From the NCBI GenBank assembly GCA_027563935.2, contig CM050449.1:60033949-60097948 (forward strand): a stretch of DNA of 64,000 nucleotides, written 5' to 3'. A program made the position numbers and the translations under genes. The stretch's first letter is position 1; every line of letters begins with the position of its first letter. The notes under the pieces are model-generated. The model did not search any database, had not been told where the DNA came from, and saw nothing but the letters and a program-made list of their open reading frames with translations. Below are positions 59,923-64,000 of this stretch, one piece after another. Source of the stretch: Costus lasius. Taxonomy: Eukaryota; Streptophyta; Magnoliopsida; Zingiberales; Costaceae.

Positions 59923-61536
59923 TGAGAGATATTCTAGTATGCAATCGACTACAACAAGCCGCATGAAGAATAGGATTCTAAACAATCGCATGACATGAGC
60001 ACATGATCAACCTTGTATAGAGCAAGTTAGAGTATTACCATTGCCATGATGTAAGAGGCGGCTTGGAAGATGTAAGGGGCGAGCGCCTCTTCTCCAAAGA
60101 AGTCACACACAAGATGAGAAAGACTTTTTTCCTTTGTGTTCCTTGTGCTAGCAAAGACACCAAGGAGTCCTGATCGTTTCTTCAAAGGATGATATGCGCC
60201 CTTGGCTGGTTGAATTTCTCTTCCTTGCGTGAAGATGGTTCACACATGAGAACGAAGAGAGGAGAAAAGCGAGAGCAAGAAGCGAAAACCGTGGGGTGCG
60301 CACAAAGGGAAAATTCGGCCACCACATATGGTAAGAACTGAAAATGTAACTCCCTTTAAGCGATCACTAACTCCTCTTAAATTGAACCATGCGTTCACAA
60401 GTGAACCGGTTCAATCTTAATTTGGTTTAAGCACCAAATGAAACCAGCCCTGGTTATAATCTCCTTAGAAGATCTAACCACATATCACATTGAACCCCTG
60501 ATCTTTACAATCAAGCATCAATTCTCCGATCAAAGCTTACCGATCACATGTCCTAATCAATCAAACATGATTAGACTAGATCTCACTTTTAATCAGAGCT
60601 TAAATTCCTTTAAAAGGAACTAGAATAATTCCAGTCCACACGATCTGACATAAGTAAGCCATATCACCAAATTGTGCGACCCTAAGGGTTTCCTTCAATG
60701 TCGGTAACGATAACTTACGTTATCACGACGAGAGATGGGTATCTAGCAACACATCACTGTCTCCCGATATGAAGGAAAAAGTCTTCCAAGACTACTCCCA
60801 AACCATAGCACAAGAGTGAATCTAATTCACTTGGCATACATGTTTCCCTTTGCCACTGGATGTTCTCATTGGACAAGCGTGTCAAGCTTGTGACTCCAAC
60901 ATGATGAAAATGGTTAGGTCAGACAAACATAGTCGTCTGGGTATGGCCATACACATTCTCAACCATTTCATCCAGGGGGCCCCATTAGAACATCACACCC
61001 CAACTAGGAGAGGCAATCCTTTATCTATCACAAGTACCCTAACATGACTCATGCCCACTATCCAAGATAATCCTTAACCATTATATTTCAAATGATATTG
61101 AACTATCTCAAGATAATGCCAATCATCACTTAGAAACACAAGTGATCTCAAGTCAGAGGGAATATGCCACTTGCTTGCATACAAGGATTATTCACATTGT
61201 GACAAACAATTGAATATCCTAAGTAGGGTCAGTCCAGTACATCCAATGCACCTATGTGTCTAAATCTTATTCCATGCTCAAAGCATCCTATAAGATTAGA
61301 ACACATATTAGTCTCAATCATACCAAGGCTGTCTCATGTTCACCGAGATATCTCGACTAAGGACAATACTGAATGTCAGCTAAGCTGACCATCATTGAGA
61401 CATTACTCAGAAGTTATATATACAACAGCAGATAATGTAACAATCTGAATAACAACAATTGCCTTTATATTGTTTATACATGATACTGAAAATAACCCAA
61501 AGCCTCAAACATTGGAGTTAAGGGCATACCCTAACA
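59923..61536 (-). repeat. E7 5' LTR (1614 bp)
   Basis: The sense start TGTTAGGG is at 61536 and the terminal CA is at 59923-59924. The last 311 bp in plus orientation match 26599-26909. It contains the start-exon motif at 60047-60039 and the inverted-repeat block near 61235-61250, where one arm has ATGCAC instead of ATGTAC. Confidence 0.93.
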
Positions 61537-62480
61537 TGAGCAGAACTTGCCAGCTTCTTCCTCTTTGTTGGCAGCACTTCCTTCCAACCAGAGAAATTCT
61601 CGGCAGATACTCTGATTCTGTTCATTACCACTAGCATCTCTATTTTCTTACCAACATATCTCTTCCAGCCGTCACTGCCTCTTCAATTGCAGCCGCCTCG
61701 TGAGCAAGGTTTCCATTTGCAACGTCAACCGAAGCTGTTTCTGTTTCTCCTGCCACCCGCAGTTCAGATCCAACTAGTGGAACACCGCATCGAGCTTTCC
61801 AGCCAATCCTCTAGCCAACATTCTTATATTCTCCAGAAATTCTCAGCTGCAGCTTCTCTTCTCCTGGCAACTGCTAGTGATTCCGGCCAGCTTTAGCACC
61901 AGTCGGCAACTCCATAACAGCACTTCCCTGCAGCAAGTAGCAGATCTTCCCGGCTGTAATTTCCCAGCTAACATCATTTTCCACCACATGCTACAGCATC
62001 TATTATGGCTGACGCCTTCTCTTCCAGCCAGCCGACAGAACCAATCTCCATTGGCAAGCGTCAACTTCGGCAGCTTCATTTCTCAGCTAGCCAAAACCGC
62101 CTTCCAGCTGCTACCCATCTTCTGGATCTGCTCCAGCCACACTATTTCATCCGCCAGATGCTGCTAGTTGTTCTAATCTCAGCAACCAAAGCTTCTATAG
62201 CCACAGGCGACTTATTTCCAGCTGCAGGAATCTTCGAGCAGCGACCATTATTTCCAACGGCAGACCTCCTCTCGTCGCTATTAGAATCTGCTTCGCCTTC
62301 AACCAGCCCTCTCCATCTCCAGCTGGCAGCTTTCTCCAGCCAGCAAGAAGTTCCTCTGATTCTTTGGCAGCAGTTTCTTTCCACCAATAGCGCCAATATC
62401 TTCCACCAACAGCCGCGTCTATTTTCCCTTCCAGTTACCAGCGGCAGTAAGCCGCTCTTCTGATTTGCAGCTAGCTACTC
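61537..62480. other. CAGC-rich flanking DNA, no gene recognised
   Basis: The sequence is rich in short degenerate CCAGC/CAGCAG units and shows several overlapping ORFs on both strands, the longest 62005-62463 (+, 152 codons). The encoded sequences are Ser/Gln/Leu-rich without a domain I know, so I do not call a gene. It does not resemble the copia elements. It may be host DNA or the leader of another class of retrotransposon. Confidence 0.5.
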
Positions 62481-64000
62481 TGGTTTTTTCGGCCTGCAGA
62501 AGTTTCATTCGTTGATTTAACCACTGTTTTAATCATTTGTTTTGTTTTTATTTTATTTATTTATTTCTTTTCAGCAGCAGAACCTAAATTATTGACTCTG
62601 ATTTTTTGTGCAGTGTCATCAGCTCAGCCCACTAGCCAATGACTTTGCTTCCAGAACTGTAGTCTCTAGCAGGCCACTCGAGACTCTTCATCATCACACT
62701 ACTATTGGCACCACCACCATCATTGCTAGCAGCTCTTCAGCTAGCTCTGTTCCACCTCTACTGCAACAGCTCTTTCCACTAGCACCCTGTTCAGACCTCC
62801 AGCGACATCTCTGATTTCCTTTTGAAAAAAAAAATTATTTTTTAAGTAAGAGACTATTTTTAGAACTGAGCCTTATGTACTTAAAATTATGCAGGGAAAT
62901 TCTCAAAAGGCACATCTTTGGACATAACTGCATTTGCCCCGATTCTATGCACCGGATGATGATTGAGCTTACTATATAGTTTTGTGAGTATTGTTTGCAC
63001 TTTCTGGTGATTTGATTACTTGATTGTCTACACTTTTCTTCTTCTAAAATTTCTATCACTTTACAGCCTTTGCATTGTTAGAGTCTTATGTGATTATACG
63101 GATCTATTATTTTACACTTTTGACCATGATTGTATGAGTTTCATGCTTCACACCTTTTGCATTGATTATGACATTTTTTATGTTTAAATTTTTTATGACT
63201 TGAATCTATGTGATGAAAGTATGTAGATTTTTCTATGAGGATGAATGTTCATGCATGTCAATGCCTATGAATGGAGATATACCTATTATGTTAAATTTAT
63301 TTCTTCAAAATATATCTACTTGTTGAAATCCTTTATTGATTGATGCATAAGGTTTTTGGGTAGGTATGTTGTTTAATGAATGCAATCTAAGAGTGAAGCA
63401 TCTTTCTTGAATAAAATAAGCATATGAGTGTAATTTTTGAATTGATGTCAATTGATTAACCTAGTTGATGTTTAGTTTATCTTACTATTTGTTGGGAAAA
63501 AAAAATTCCAGGTTCCAAAAAGAGAGAGAGACTCCCCTACTTGGCACTATAAAAAATTGACAGTGGTACCTAAGACATGGGTTGAAGTCTATAAAAAAAA
63601 GGAGAGAGAAAAAGAAAATGATTCCTCTACTTAGCACTGTGTAAAATTGGCAGTGGTACCGAAGATAAGAGTTGAAGTCCAAATAAAAAGTATGTATCTA
63701 TGTGAGTACATACCATCCAAAAAAAAAAAAAATATGAATGGAAAAAGATTTTGGATATCCTATTCCTGTAAATAAAAGTATGATAGATTTAAACTGAGGT
63801 GAATTCATGAGACTGAAATTATTTTTATTATGCGAGTTGCGAAATTTTATTTGATCAAAGTTGTGAATCTTAAAGATTAAATTCAGAAGATGATGTATTT
63901 ATCTGAAATTTTGTGCAAAAAGTTAGTGGAGTATTTCATGAGTGATCCGCAAGTGCACGGATACTCGAAGTAATTTAGAAAGTATCGAATCCACAGGGAC
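62481..64000. other. A/T-rich flanking DNA, no gene recognised
   Basis: Long A and T runs (62515-62575, 62823-62850) and no credible coding frame. The end of the window (about 63940-64000) reads like a leader motif seen often in plant Ty3-type elements (TATCGAATCCACAGGGAC), but this is a memory-based resemblance and not shown by the window itself. Confidence 0.45.
63532..63680. repeat. Tandem duplication, period 90 bp
   Basis: 63532-63590 and 63622-63680 share GGCAGTGGTACC-type sequence (CCTCTACTT-GCACT, GACAGTGGTACC/GGCAGTGGTACC, GTTGAAGTC), separated by a purine-rich spacer. Copies differ at several sites, so the duplication is not recent. Confidence 0.75.

Larger units (their letters stand above)
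58103..60038 (-). other. E7 candidate leader intron (1936 bp)
   Basis: The donor GTAATA follows ATGGCAATG (60047-60039) in the 5' LTR. The acceptor ttcttgctatgttgtag ends at 58103. E7 is the most divergent of the main family, and its donor differs from GTATGA, yet it still fits a plant donor and keeps phase. Hairpins lie at 58594-58606 and 58386-58398. Confidence 0.62.
26599..61536 (-). mobile_element. E7: Ty1/copia element carrying E8, E9 and E10
   Basis: Its pieces, in sense order, are: 5' LTR 61536-59923, primer site 59921-59910, leader and gag start to 58074, gag-pol 49032-45306, pol tail 27068-26910 and the 3' LTR end 26909-26599. E10 interrupts gag at codon 5 of the nominal frame, and E8 interrupts RNase H. 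Removing the inserts and their duplications leaves about 7.7 kb, or about 9.0 kb with the lost 1.3 kb of 3' LTR. The LTR ends differ at about 4 of 311 sites. The right flank tgagc (61537-61541) is the expected target duplication; its partner is lost. Confidence 0.92.

Noticed and set aside
62005..62463. 152-codon ORF in the right flank as a gene
   Set aside because: Low-complexity Ser/Gln/Leu-rich product, overlapping ORFs on both strands, no recognised domain and no gene-like context.

Overview
This window is repeat-rich nuclear DNA of a flowering plant. It is built almost entirely from nested Ty1/copia LTR retrotransposons. The evidence is the gag-protease-integrase-RT-RNase H order in one frame, initiator-Met-tRNA primer sites, LTRs of about 1.6-1.9 kb and 5-bp target duplications. 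I recognise no host gene, tRNA or rRNA. I do not assign a species. The long LTRs plus a leader of about 1.8 kb resemble Angela/BARE-type copia elements in layout, but I did not establish the lineage.

Layout, left to right. E1 (-, 1-8570, left end outside the window) sits in an LTR remnant E2 (+, 8571-8861). E2 sits in an old, divergent copia element E3 (-, 8862-16958) that also carries an unclassified 1.6-kb insertion (about 11187-12830). E4 (+, LTR plus leader, 16959-19291) interrupts the E3 LTR, and E5 (+, 19292 to about 25999) interrupts the E4 leader. E5 breaks off in the RT/RNase H region at a scrambled junction with filler DNA (25996-26032) and is fused to the LTR end of another element, E6 (to 26598). 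E6 sits in the truncated 3' LTR of E7 (-, 26599-61536). E7 is split by E8 (-, 27074-45305) and by E10 (-, 49038-58068). E9 (+, 28544-37674) lies inside the 3' LTR of E8. From 61537 to 64000 there is non-copia, low-complexity flanking DNA without a recognisable gene.

E10 is the only element with an uninterrupted 1294-codon gag-pol frame. E8 and E9 have one premature stop each, and E1 has three. LTR pairs of E8 and E9 differ at about 4 sites in 1.7 kb, those of E10 at about 7, and those of E7 at about 4 in 311 bp. This fits the nesting order.

The main new observation is a probable leader intron. In every copy that keeps a 5' LTR and a gag start, the LTR carries a short ATG-GCN-NNG just before a GTATG/GTAAT donor. 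A pyrimidine-rich acceptor ending in TTGTAG lies 21 nt before the nominal gag start. Removing the roughly 1.9-kb interval would put the LTR start codon in frame with gag and would remove the primer site and two covarying leader hairpins. That would separate translated mRNA from genomic RNA. It also explains why E5 and E7 have ACG at the nominal gag ATG.
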